A DNA stretch of 49,264 nt from an uncultured Collinsella sp. (GTDB lineage Bacteria > Actinomycetota > Coriobacteriia > Coriobacteriales > Coriobacteriaceae). The stretch is taken from positions 1 through 49,264 of the forward strand of contig CATWQC010000014.1 in assembly GCA_958352845.1 (NCBI GenBank). Direction: 5' to 3'. A program made the position numbers and the translations under genes. Under the pieces are notes generated by a model. It ran no database searches, was not told the origin of the DNA, and saw only the letters and a list, made by a program, of their open reading frames with translations. Positions 8,501 through 15,912 of the stretch are shown piece by piece (position 1 is the first letter of the stretch; each line of letters starts with the position of its first letter).

Positions 8501-9025
8501 TTACTGCCGAGCCTGTCCCCCGGTACCAATCTGAACATCGACGATAACCTGGCGGTAGCTGATGCCACAGGAGTCGAGAATGCGGCGGCTGATACGGCCG
8601 TCATCGGTGTCGGCGTACTTGTTGTCCAGGTAGACGACCTCGCCCACGCCCACCTGAGCCAAAATCTTGGCGCAGTCGTGGCACGGGAACAGCGTGACGT
8701 AGACCGTGGAACCCTCGAGGTCCTTGAGCGAGCCACGGTAGTTGAGCACGGCATTGGCCTCGGCATGGACCACGTAGTTGTGCTTGTCCTGCAGTGGGTC
8801 GTCGCTCGTACCCCACGGAAAAAAGTCGTCGTTGAGCGCCGAGGGTGTACCGTTGTAGCCCACCGAAAGGATGCGGTGGTTGGTGTTGGCGATGCACGCA
8901 CCCACCTGCGTGTTGGGGTCCTTGCTGCGGCGCTGCGCGGCGATGGCCACGCTCATAAAGAACTCGTCCCAGCTAATGACGTCCAGGCGCTTGCCTGACG
9001 AAGTTTGATGAAGATCGTCCGACAT
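8501..9025 (-). CDS. dCMP deaminase family zinc enzyme
   Basis: A cytidine/deoxycytidylate deaminase family protein of 174 residues. It likely converts dCMP to dUMP, feeding thymidylate synthesis. The zinc and catalytic motifs are visible: HAEANAV (His87, catalytic Glu89) and PCHDC (Cys115 and Cys118). VGACIANTNHRILSVGYNGTP is the conserved substrate-pocket block of this family. The start is the ATG at 9025 (MSDDLHQTSS), which has GGAGGTG upstream; a longer frame adds 12 residues. ComE-like competence proteins share this fold, so the precise substrate is inferred. Confidence 0.9.
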   Translation of the reverse strand: MSDDLHQTSSGKRLDVISWDEFFMSVAIAAQRRSKDPNTQVGACIANTNHRILSVGYNGTPSALNDDFFPWGTSDDPLQDKHNYVVHAEANAVLNYRGSLKDLEGSTVYVTLFPCHDCAKILAQVGVGEVVYLDNKYADTDDGRISRRILDSCGISYRQVIVDVQIGTGGQARQ

Positions 9026-9109
9026 GGCAGACACCTCCGTAATCGCAATAGTTTGACCCATTGTAGCAGGTGAAAGGTGGGGGCGTTTGTCCCACCGGCG
9101 CCCTCACCT

Positions 9110-9961
9110 TTACACGCGGCGGGGCTTTTGGTTGATGTGGTAGAGCTCGGCGAGACCCCGCAACGTCAGCGCGTCGTCGACCGTCAGGCTATGGCCGACC
9201 AGCAACGCGAGCGCCTCGGCATCGTCGCCGGTAATGACGATGGGCACGTCGCCCTCCCCCGCGGCCTTGGTCGCGCGCATCTCGGCGAGCACCATATCGA
9301 GCATGCCGTCGATGCGGGCCACCTCGCCCAGAACCACGCCCGAGCGCATGGCCTCACGCGTGTTGCGGCCAATCACATGCGTGGGCGCCGAAGGCTCGAC
9401 CTGAGGCAAACGCGCCGCAGCGGCCGAAAGCGACCGGGCACCGAGCGCCAGACCCGGCGCGATGACGCCGCCCACAAAGGTTCCGCACGCGTCGATGACC
9501 TCAATATTGGTCGTCGTACCCAGGTCGATCACGATGCAGGGAGAGCCGTAGACGGCGCGTGCCGCCACAGCGTCGGCGATGCGGTCGGGGCCGATCTCGG
9601 CCGGATCGTCGTAGTGTACGGGCATGCCGGTCTTGAGGCCCGGCCCCACGGTGAGCACGCGTCCTGTGCAGGTGCGGGAAAGCGCCGCCTTCCACGGGCG
9701 CTCGAGCGCCGGCACCACGCAACTCAGCACTGCAGCTGCGGGAACGAGCGCACCCGGCATGCCCGCATCGGCCGCCAGCGCGGCCATGACTTGAGCGAGA
9801 CGCATACGCGCTTCGTCGGCCGTAATGCTCGATGGCGTCGTGATCTCGCACGTCGCAAGCGGGCATTCCTGCGCCGCGGCCGAATCCTCGGCAAACAGAC
9901 CAAAGCGAATGAACGTGTTACCCACGTCGACCGTCAATATATATGCGCACCCATTAAGCAT
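9110..9961 (-). CDS. coaX: Type III pantothenate kinase
   Basis: CoaX phosphorylates pantothenate with ATP, the first step of coenzyme A synthesis. From the ATG at 9961 (AAAGGAG 9 bases upstream) the product is 283 residues. It has the ASKHA fold motifs: an N-terminal DVGNTFIRFGLF phosphate loop, the GPDRIADAVAA block, and DLGTTTNIEVID, matching the second phosphate motif (usually DFGTATT). PGLALGARSLSAAAARLP is also conserved. Type III kinases resist feedback by CoA. Stand-alone gene, divergent from the OPT transporter. Confidence 0.93.
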   Translation of the reverse strand: MLNGCAYILTVDVGNTFIRFGLFAEDSAAAQECPLATCEITTPSSITADEARMRLAQVMAALAADAGMPGALVPAAAVLSCVVPALERPWKAALSRTCTGRVLTVGPGLKTGMPVHYDDPAEIGPDRIADAVAARAVYGSPCIVIDLGTTTNIEVIDACGTFVGGVIAPGLALGARSLSAAAARLPQVEPSAPTHVIGRNTREAMRSGVVLGEVARIDGMLDMVLAEMRATKAAGEGDVPIVITGDDAEALALLVGHSLTVDDALTLRGLAELYHINQKPRRV

Positions 9962-10153
9962 CGTCGGCGCTCCTTTCGTCTGCCCAGCAGTATATCGCCT
10001 ACCTAAACCAGTCATCCCAAAATGACTAGCTTACGGCTATACTGGTGCGCGGTCGCGCGCGAGCTCACGCGGCGGCCCTTGGTAACCCGACTTCCCGCGC
10101 CGTATCCGTAGCGGCGCTCCCGGGGGAAGCGGATATACGCAAAGGAGTTTTAT

Positions 10154-11857
10154 ATGAGCAATCCCTCGAACCGCGCTTCGATGCGCGGGCAACTCACGCT
10201 GCGCGGCGTCGTCATCGGCGTCCTTGGCTGCGTGATTATCACGGCAAGCTCGGCCTACACCGCCCTCAAGATGGGCGCACTCCCCTGGCCGATCGTCTTC
10301 GCTGCCGTCATCTCGCTGTTCTTCCTTAAGCTCATGGGCAACGCCAGTCTCAACGAGGCCAACGTCACCCACACCATCATGTCCGCAGGCGCCATGGTCG
10401 CCGGCGGTCTGGCGTTTACCATCCCGGGCGCCTGGATGCTGGGCTATGCCGACCAGATCAGCTGGCTCGACATGTTTATCGTGGCACTCGCCGGCACCAT
10501 CCTGGGCCTGCTGGCCACCGCGCTCATCCACCGTCACTTTATCGTGGACGCCGCGCTTGAGTTCCCCACCGGCAACGCCGCAGCTCAGACCCTGCGCGCC
10601 ACCGAGGCCGGCGGCAAAACCGGCAAGCAGCTCTTTGGCTCCATGGCCATCGCCGGCATCTATAGCGTGCTGCGCGACGCCCTGGGCGTGGTGCCCAGCA
10701 TGCTACGCACGCTCAACATCCCCGGCGTGACCTTTGGCATCTACAACTCGCCCATGCTGCTCTCCGTCGGCTTCCTCGTGGGCTTCGCCCCCGTCGCCTT
10801 CTGGTTTGCCGGCGCGCTGCTGGGCAACTTTGGCATCATCGTGGGCGGCACCGCTGCCGGTCTGTTCGACGTTGTGACTGCGCAGGGCATCGTCAAGTCC
10901 CTGGGCATGGGCCTCATGATGGGCTTTGGCGTCGCCGTCGTCCTCAAGGACATCCTGCCGCAGGTCGCCGGTATCGTCCGCGGTCTTGCCGCCGACAGCT
11001 CCACCGACACCGACGAGCAGTCGCTCATCTCGGGCTCCCTTAAGCTCGACGCCGGCATCATCGGCCTGGGCGCTGCCGCCATCGCCGTGATCGTCGCCAT
11101 CGCGCTCGACCTTGGCCCCGTTCCGGCTGTCATCGTCACGCTGTTCACCTTTGTCACCACCATCATGAGCGCACAGAGCTGCGGCCAGACGGGTATCGAC
11201 CCCATGGAGATCTTTGGCCTCATCGTTATGCTCATCGTGGCTGCCTTTGCACAGATCGCTCAGGTCAAGCTGTTCTTTATCGCCGGCATCGTAGCCGTGG
11301 CGTGCGGCCTTGCGGGCGACGTCATGAATGACTTTAAGGCCGGCGCCGTGCTGGGCACCAACCCGCGTGCGCAGTGGATCGGCCAAGCCATCGGCGGCAT
11401 CGTGGGCGCCCTGGTCGCCGCAGCCGTCATGGTCGCGCTCGTCACCGCCTATGGCCCGGACGCCTTTGGTCCCGACAAGAGCTTTGTTGCCGCGCAGGCA
11501 AGCGTCGTCGCCACCATGGTCTCGGGCATCCCGAGCGTGCCGTGGTTCGTTGGCGGCTTTATCGCCGGCATCGTCATGTACTGGCTCGGCATTCCGGCCA
11601 TGATGATCGGCCTGGGCGTGTACCTGCCGTTCTACATGTCACTCACGGCATTCCTGGGCTCCTGCGTCAAACTCGCCTACGACAAGTGGTCCGCCCACCG
11701 CGACGCCACCGCTGGTCTTTCGGACGAGGAGAAGGCCGTCAAGGATGCTGCCTTCCAGGAGCAGGGCTTGGTCGTCGCCAGCGGCCTGCTCGGTGGCGAG
11801 TCCATCGTCGGCGTTATCCTGGCGTTTGTCTCTGTTGGTCTGAGCCTGCTGGGCTAA
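10154..11857 (+). CDS. OPT family transporter
   Basis: A 567-residue membrane protein of about 14 hydrophobic segments, matching the oligopeptide transporter (OPT) superfamily. These import peptides or metal-chelate compounds using the proton gradient. Typical blocks are TLRGVVIGVLGCVIITASSA at the start, EFPTGNAAAQTLRATEAGGK and GQTGIDPMEIFGLIVM. AAAGG-type ribosome site AAAGGAG lies 8 bases before the ATG. The 5' leader (10098-10140) contains a GTATCCG/CGGATATAC hairpin. Substrate cannot be told from sequence. Single-gene unit with a strong terminator. Confidence 0.9.
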   Translation: MSNPSNRASMRGQLTLRGVVIGVLGCVIITASSAYTALKMGALPWPIVFAAVISLFFLKLMGNASLNEANVTHTIMSAGAMVAGGLAFTIPGAWMLGYADQISWLDMFIVALAGTILGLLATALIHRHFIVDAALEFPTGNAAAQTLRATEAGGKTGKQLFGSMAIAGIYSVLRDALGVVPSMLRTLNIPGVTFGIYNSPMLLSVGFLVGFAPVAFWFAGALLGNFGIIVGGTAAGLFDVVTAQGIVKSLGMGLMMGFGVAVVLKDILPQVAGIVRGLAADSSTDTDEQSLISGSLKLDAGIIGLGAAAIAVIVAIALDLGPVPAVIVTLFTFVTTIMSAQSCGQTGIDPMEIFGLIVMLIVAAFAQIAQVKLFFIAGIVAVACGLAGDVMNDFKAGAVLGTNPRAQWIGQAIGGIVGALVAAAVMVALVTAYGPDAFGPDKSFVAAQASVVATMVSGIPSVPWFVGGFIAGIVMYWLGIPAMMIGLGVYLPFYMSLTAFLGSCVKLAYDKWSAHRDATAGLSDEEKAVKDAAFQEQGLVVASGLLGGESIVGVILAFVSVGLSLLG

Positions 11858-11882
11858 ACCCAATAACAACGCGCCCGTGCAG

Positions 11883-11920
11883 AGCGCGGGGTCGGAGACC
11901 ATCCGGCCCCGCGCTTTTTT
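11883..11920 (+). terminator. Terminator of the OPT transporter gene
   Basis: AGCGCGGGG pairs with CCCCGCGCT and is followed by a run of T at 11915-11920, 25 bases after the stop codon. Confidence 0.92.
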
Positions 11921-11997
11921 GTCTATTTGACTCTTATGATCCTCACGGCGTTTTTAGTCATGCCGATTGGCCTGACTTCCAGGTCAACAAACCCTGT

Positions 11998-12026
11998 CTG
12001 ACACCTCGCTCAACGCGGTGTAGAGT
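11998..12026 (+). promoter_or_regulatory. Candidate promoter of the DUF389 gene
   Basis: CTGACA (11998-12003), a 17-base spacer and TAGAGT (12021-12026) form a sigma-70-like promoter ending 46 bases before the ATG at 12073. Confidence 0.5.
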
Positions 12027-12072
12027 AAAGACGACGGGCGGGATACGCGGCACGTGCCAGAACGAGGTGGAC

Positions 12073-13212
12073 ATGGAACTCGATAAACAACAGCTCAAGC
12101 GACTGCGCGAGCGCCATCATCGGCGCCACGGCATCCGCCCCGCCCACAGCGAGGCCATGGAGAACGCAAGCCGCTTTCTAAAGCAGGCATTCAACATTCG
12201 CGAGGGACGCGCGCCCTATCACGTGATTCGCAAGCGCTTTGTAAACGGGGCGCGCCTGACTGGCTCGCACTTATGCATCCTGATCATTGCCATGTTGATC
12301 GCAAGCATCGGCCTCGATATCGACTCGGACATCGCCATCGTGGGCGCCATGCTCATCTGCCCGCTTATGGGATCGGTCCTTGCCATGGCATATGGCATCG
12401 CCACGCTCGACCGCGAGATTACCGTCGAAGCCGTCGCCAGCCTTGCGCTGCAGATGGCCTTTTGCCTGGTCACGTCCACGCTGTACTTTAAGCTCTCGCC
12501 CCTTGGCACCACCACGGCCGCCATCATCGACAACTCGACACCCACCGTCTGGGACCTTACCGTCGCACTCGCAGGCGGCTTTGCAGGCGGGCTGGGCAAC
12601 TCGCGCGACCAGGAACCCGCCACGCTCATCGCCGGCGTGGCCGTGGCGACTGCGCTCATGCCGCCCCTGTGCGCGGCGGGCTATGGCATCGCCATCGCAA
12701 GCGGGTCACTGTTTCTCTCGGCGCTTTACGAGTTTGGCATCAACGTGGTCTTTATCGCGCTCGCGGCCGAAGCCGTATTACTTATCTTGCGCGTGCCGCT
12801 CAAGCGCGACCTGAACGGAGACGGCATTGTAACTGCCGAAGAAAATGCCGAGGTCGACGAGCTATCACGCAAGGTGCGCCACCGCATCATCGTGGGCACG
12901 GTAATCTTTGCCGTCCCCTGCATCGTCATGACGGCGGGGTCTATTGGCTCGGCGCAGTCCGGCGTGCAGGACGGCTACGGCGTCACCGAAACCACGCGCG
13001 AGCTTGCGGCGGTGCTACCGGGCTTTAAGGACTACACCGTCGCCGTCGAGACCTCGGCTACCGAAGGCGAGGAAGAGGGCATCGTCGAGCGCGAGATTGT
13101 CGCCCATGTGACGACAAGCGAGGCGCTCGGGGCGCACGACCGCCGCGTTGCCCGCAAGCTCATCGACCTCAACGTGCCTGAACTCGATCGCGTGGAATTT
13201 GACGTGAAGTGA
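12073..13212 (+). CDS. DUF389 membrane protein with EF-hand-like loop
   Basis: 379 residues. A basic N-terminus (residues 1-60) precedes the DUF389 core: LLIIAMLIASIGLDIDSDIAIVGAMLICPLMG and similar blocks between 65 and 240, with about six membrane helices. NSRDQEPATLIAGVAVATALMPPLC (176-200) is the most conserved DUF389 stretch. After helix 6 comes DLNGDGIVTAEE (246-257), which fits a canonical 12-residue EF-hand calcium loop (D1, N3, D5, G6, hydrophobic 8, E12). A soluble acidic C-terminal part follows. DUF389 proteins have no settled function. The start has GAGGTGG upstream. The ATG lies inside a longer frame running back into the OPT gene, which is not used. Confidence 0.85.
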   Translation: MELDKQQLKRLRERHHRRHGIRPAHSEAMENASRFLKQAFNIREGRAPYHVIRKRFVNGARLTGSHLCILIIAMLIASIGLDIDSDIAIVGAMLICPLMGSVLAMAYGIATLDREITVEAVASLALQMAFCLVTSTLYFKLSPLGTTTAAIIDNSTPTVWDLTVALAGGFAGGLGNSRDQEPATLIAGVAVATALMPPLCAAGYGIAIASGSLFLSALYEFGINVVFIALAAEAVLLILRVPLKRDLNGDGIVTAEENAEVDELSRKVRHRIIVGTVIFAVPCIVMTAGSIGSAQSGVQDGYGVTETTRELAAVLPGFKDYTVAVETSATEGEEEGIVEREIVAHVTTSEALGAHDRRVARKLIDLNVPELDRVEFDVK

Positions 13213-13286
13213 TGCCGGCGCGGGATGAGCGCTCGCACGGACGCAAGTTATGACGAGGCGCAGGCGCGATACGGACACGAGCAAAT

Positions 13287-13326
13287 AGCGGGGTGCAGTT
13301 CACACCCGCGCCCCGCTCGCTTTTTT
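13287..13326 (+). terminator. Terminator of the DUF389 gene
   Basis: AGCGGGG (13287) pairs with CCCCGCT (to 13317), followed shortly by TTTTTT. It lies between two convergent genes. Confidence 0.8.
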
Positions 13327-13337
13327 ATTGCCGTGAA

Positions 13338-13787
13338 TCAACTGTCCGAATCGACCTCGCCAGACTCCACCGTAAACGCCGGATCGGTGCTCACAAGATA
13401 AAATCGGGTCACCTTAGTATTTCTAATTAGGTAAATCTGCCCTTGATTGCGTCGGCGCGATATATATGCAACGTGAACCGTGCCGAATTCTTCGCCGTTT
13501 TCCTTCTTTAATACCAGGATATTGGGATCGTCCGTACGCTTAAACTGCCCGTCTGTGCAGATTCCGTCTTGGTCGACCAGCTGCCATCGACAGTTGTCCT
13601 CCTCAAGAAAAGCCAAGGTTTCCCGACTCGTTTTGTCATCCCGATAGTAACCATCAATGGCAAACCCTTCGGAAGCGCATTCCTGCATATAGGACGTTTC
13701 TCGGCTTATAGCAAACAGCCCCGTAGCGCCCAGGAGCACAGCCAGGCAGACCACTGCAAGGGCTATCGAAATAGCACGGCGACCCAT
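13338..13787 (-). CDS. Membrane-anchored hypothetical protein
   Basis: 149 residues. Residues 6-26 (ISIALAVVCLAVLLGATGLF) are a signal anchor. The rest is a soluble, Asp/Glu-rich domain with two Cys (CRWQLVDQDGICTDGQF region) that could form a disulfide outside the cell. It ends in acidic VESGEVDSDS. I do not recognise a family. The strand pattern suggests a small lipocalin-like or DUF5640-like beta domain, but that is only an impression. No strong ribosome site is seen. Codon use is less GC-biased than the neighbours. It converges on the DUF389 gene. Confidence 0.6.
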   Translation of the reverse strand: MGRRAISIALAVVCLAVLLGATGLFAISRETSYMQECASEGFAIDGYYRDDKTSRETLAFLEEDNCRWQLVDQDGICTDGQFKRTDDPNILVLKKENGEEFGTVHVAYISRRRNQGQIYLIRNTKVTRFYLVSTDPAFTVESGEVDSDS

Positions 13788-13855
13788 GTTAGCCCAACCG
13801 ACAGTTATTTAACGGAGCACGAAACATACCTGGAACCTCCGATATCAGGGGGAAC

Positions 13856-13875
13856 GTCGCCAGCAGGCTGGCGAC
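13856..13875. repeat. Perfect short hairpin after the sulfotransferase remnant
   Basis: GTCGCCAGC and its complement GCTGGCGAC are separated by two bases. It lies about 100 bases past the stop codon of the sulfotransferase fragment and may be a relic terminator. Confidence 0.5.
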
Positions 13876-13977
13876 AACTATATGTATCTAACATCAAACC
13901 ATATGGCTGCCACTCGCGGAGGGAGCATCGGCGAACGGCGTGTTTTCATACTCCATTGGTCAAACCTAACCGCGGCC

Positions 13978-14460
13978 CTACAGCTCGTACTTGTACACGC
14001 GATAGATGTACTTCTCGGCCTCCATCTCGTAGGTGGTGATGGCCAGACCGTACCGATCGCACTCGGTAAGGGTCTTGGCCTGGCCCGATGCCACGAGTAT
14101 GCTGTTCGAATTGCCGACGCGCTGCGCGCTGTTGACGTAACCTGAAAACGGTACTGCGATCTGGTCCACAAGCTCGTAGGTGCGCGCCGTCTCGTCCACT
14201 GTAAAGATGCGCCCAAACGAATGCGTGCCCTCGTTGTAGTCGGTCACCACCGCGGCGCCCAGCTGGCCCCAGTCGAACTTGGGATAGCTTTCGGCCGCAC
14301 CAAAGTTGTTGTCGTACAGCAGCACCTGGTAGCGACCGGTCGTTTCCGTGTCAGAACTCGACAGATACGTCACGCTGTGCTGGCCCGCGTTGAGCGAAAA
14401 ATCGCCCTGGGCTTGCAGCAGCTTGTCCTCAAAGCCCGAGCCGGCCCATTGCCACTCCTT
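13978..14460 (-). pseudogene. Aryl-sulfate sulfotransferase, C-terminal remnant
   Basis: An open frame of about 160 codons ends at the TAG at 13978. It encodes a C-terminal piece of an aryl-sulfate sulfotransferase-like beta-propeller: QVLLYDNNFGAAESYPKFDW, then FTVDETARTYELVDQIAVPF, SGYVNSAQRVGNSNSILVAS and the terminal EKYIYRVYKYEL. Full enzymes are about 500-600 residues and have catalytic histidines upstream; all of that is missing. The frame continues upstream only into non-homologous sequence next to the palindrome at 14498-14536, with no credible start and ribosome site. It is best read as a truncated relic. The family call rests on recognition of the C-terminal motifs. Confidence 0.7.
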
Positions 14461-14497
14461 TCTATTTCTGGGTCCATCTTCTCACTGTTGGCGGCCG

Positions 14498-14536
14498 AAA
14501 ATGATCCGTTTTCCTCCGTCCCCGAGGGATCATTTT
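14498..14536 (-). terminator. Palindrome/terminator abutting the hydroxyacyl-CoA dehydrogenase stop
   Basis: AAAATGATCC (14498-14507) and GGATCATTTT (14527-14536) form a perfect 10-bp stem around a GTCCCC-containing loop. The element starts right at the TAA stop of the gene (14537-14539). On the minus strand T residues follow the second arm, so it could terminate transcription. Confidence 0.75.
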
Positions 14537-15496
14537 TTAGTACTTGAAGAAGCCCTCGCCCGAGCTTTCGCCCAGCTTGCCTTCGTCGAGCATTTTCTTG
14601 AGGACGGAGGCCATGGCCTTAAAGTTGTAGGGCATCATCATCTTCTTGAGCAGCGGGCTCACCAGGCCCGGGACCTTCTGATACTGCATAACGATGTTGT
14701 AGGCCGTCTGGATGCCCACCGTGTCGAATACGCGAAACGGACCCTTGGGAGCGCCGGTGCCACGCGTCCACGCGAGGTCGATGCTCTTGGGATCGCTCAC
14801 GCCCGAGACGTACAGATCAAGGCCCGAAAGCAGCCACGGTACCAACATGGAGTTGAGCAGGTAGCCATTCTTTTCCTTGTTGACGGGAAGCGCCAGCATG
14901 CGAATGTCGTTGGCGAAGTCGACAAGCTCGTCGAAGTAGCGCTTGTCGGTTTGGCTCTGGGCCATGACCTCGGTCATGTTGTTCTTCCAGATAGAGTTGG
15001 CAAAGTGCAGCGACAGGTACTTCTCGGGGCGACCAGTGTACTTGGCAAAGGTGCTCGGCAGCAACGTGGAAGAGTTGGTGACGATGACGGTCTTTTGCGG
15101 GAGAACCGGGGCGAGCTTCTTGTAGAAGTCGATCTTTGCCTGGGTGTCCTCAGCCATAGACTCGATGACCAGGTCGGCGTCGGCCACTGCCTTTGCAAGA
15201 TCGAGCTCCAGCTTGAGTGTGGAGTAGGCGCGCTCAACGGCGGCGAGTGCCACCTCTTTGTCGAAGGGCTTGCCGCTATCGGCGATACCGGAGCACCACT
15301 CGCCCGTGCCGTCCGCCATACCCTCGATTGCCGCGATGTACTCCTCGCGCACATGATCGATCTTGGGCTGGGTACGGCCGATGCTGCCCTCGCTGCGCAG
15401 CCAAATCGTTACATCAAAGCCGCAGTAGGCTGCCTGAAAGGCAATCTGGCTTCCCAGCACGCCGCCGCCGGCAACGCAAACGGTCTTGTAGCTCAT
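14537..15496 (-). CDS. 3-hydroxyacyl-CoA dehydrogenase (3-hydroxybutyryl-CoA type)
   Basis: 319 residues. The NAD loop GGGVLGSQIAFQAAYCGFDV is at the N-terminus. Catalytic-site blocks of the family follow: VIESMAED (Glu), TNSSTLLPS (Ser), YLSLHFANSIWKNN (His) and KEKNGYLLNSMLVPWL (Asn). The C-terminal substrate-dimerisation domain ends GKLGESSGEGFFKY, the usual finish. The enzyme interconverts 3-hydroxyacyl-CoA and 3-oxoacyl-CoA with NAD(H). No thiolase or crotonase is adjacent, so its pathway (short-chain acid fermentation or another CoA pathway) is inferred. The next gene upstream, an acyl-CoA dehydratase activase, fits CoA-ester chemistry. Confidence 0.9.
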   Translation of the reverse strand: MSYKTVCVAGGGVLGSQIAFQAAYCGFDVTIWLRSEGSIGRTQPKIDHVREEYIAAIEGMADGTGEWCSGIADSGKPFDKEVALAAVERAYSTLKLELDLAKAVADADLVIESMAEDTQAKIDFYKKLAPVLPQKTVIVTNSSTLLPSTFAKYTGRPEKYLSLHFANSIWKNNMTEVMAQSQTDKRYFDELVDFANDIRMLALPVNKEKNGYLLNSMLVPWLLSGLDLYVSGVSDPKSIDLAWTRGTGAPKGPFRVFDTVGIQTAYNIVMQYQKVPGLVSPLLKKMMMPYNFKAMASVLKKMLDEGKLGESSGEGFFKY

Positions 15497-15665
15497 AGGA
15501 ACAGTCCTCTCTTACGTAATTCCATAGATGTGTATTTATTCAACCGTAAGGGGACAGCACGCTGGGGGTGGGTTCTATAAACGGACGGTAATTTGCGGCG
15601 AACGGCTACACCTGTTCATTAACTCTCGATTTTGAGGGCATTTTTTGGCGCTGCTGAACCGCTGT

Positions 15666-15795
15666 TTTCGGAAGTGCGGGGAAAAATCGGGTTTCGCCGA
15701 CCAGACCGGCTTTTTTTACAACAAAACCGCAGGTCGCGAGAGTCTAAAAAGGCGGTGTGCTCGGGAGGTTCGCGTTTTTCCCCGCACTTCCGAAA
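15666..15795. repeat. Large hairpin element with 21-bp perfect arms
   Basis: Arms at 15666-15686 and 15775-15795 are exact reverse complements; the core reads TTCGGAAGTGCGGGGAAAAA. The 88-base interior holds a smaller hairpin (15696-15710) followed by seven T, an intrinsic terminator on the plus strand. No ORF of credible composition lies in it. Confidence 0.85.
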
Positions 15796-15849
15796 TTCGA
15801 GTGCACAGAAGGCTGCGACAAAACGATTTGCGTAACATATGTCCAGCAA

Positions 15850-15884
15850 AAACGGGTGGTAGCCGGTACGGCCACCACCCGTTT
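15850..15884 (-). terminator. Terminator of the activase gene
   Basis: AAACGGGTGGT and ACCACCCGTTT form a stem; on the minus strand TTTTT follows. It lies 29 bases past the stop codon at 15913. Confidence 0.88.
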
Positions 15885-15912
15885 GTCTCATATCTAGCCC
15901 ATAGCAGGCAAG

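Noticed and set aside
11374..12072. An in-frame 233-codon extension of the DUF389 gene back into the OPT gene
   Set aside because: The extension overlaps the OPT coding end and its terminator; the ATG at 12073 with GAGGTGG and a promoter at 11998 explains the gene.
15541..15600. A further copy of the GGGGACAG-core palindrome family
   Set aside because: GGGGACAGCACG is present but no matching stem arms were found, so it does not meet the family plan.
15619..15891. ORFs on both strands inside the 21-bp hairpin element
   Set aside because: They are by-products of the inverted repeat; the two frames mirror each other and show no coding composition.
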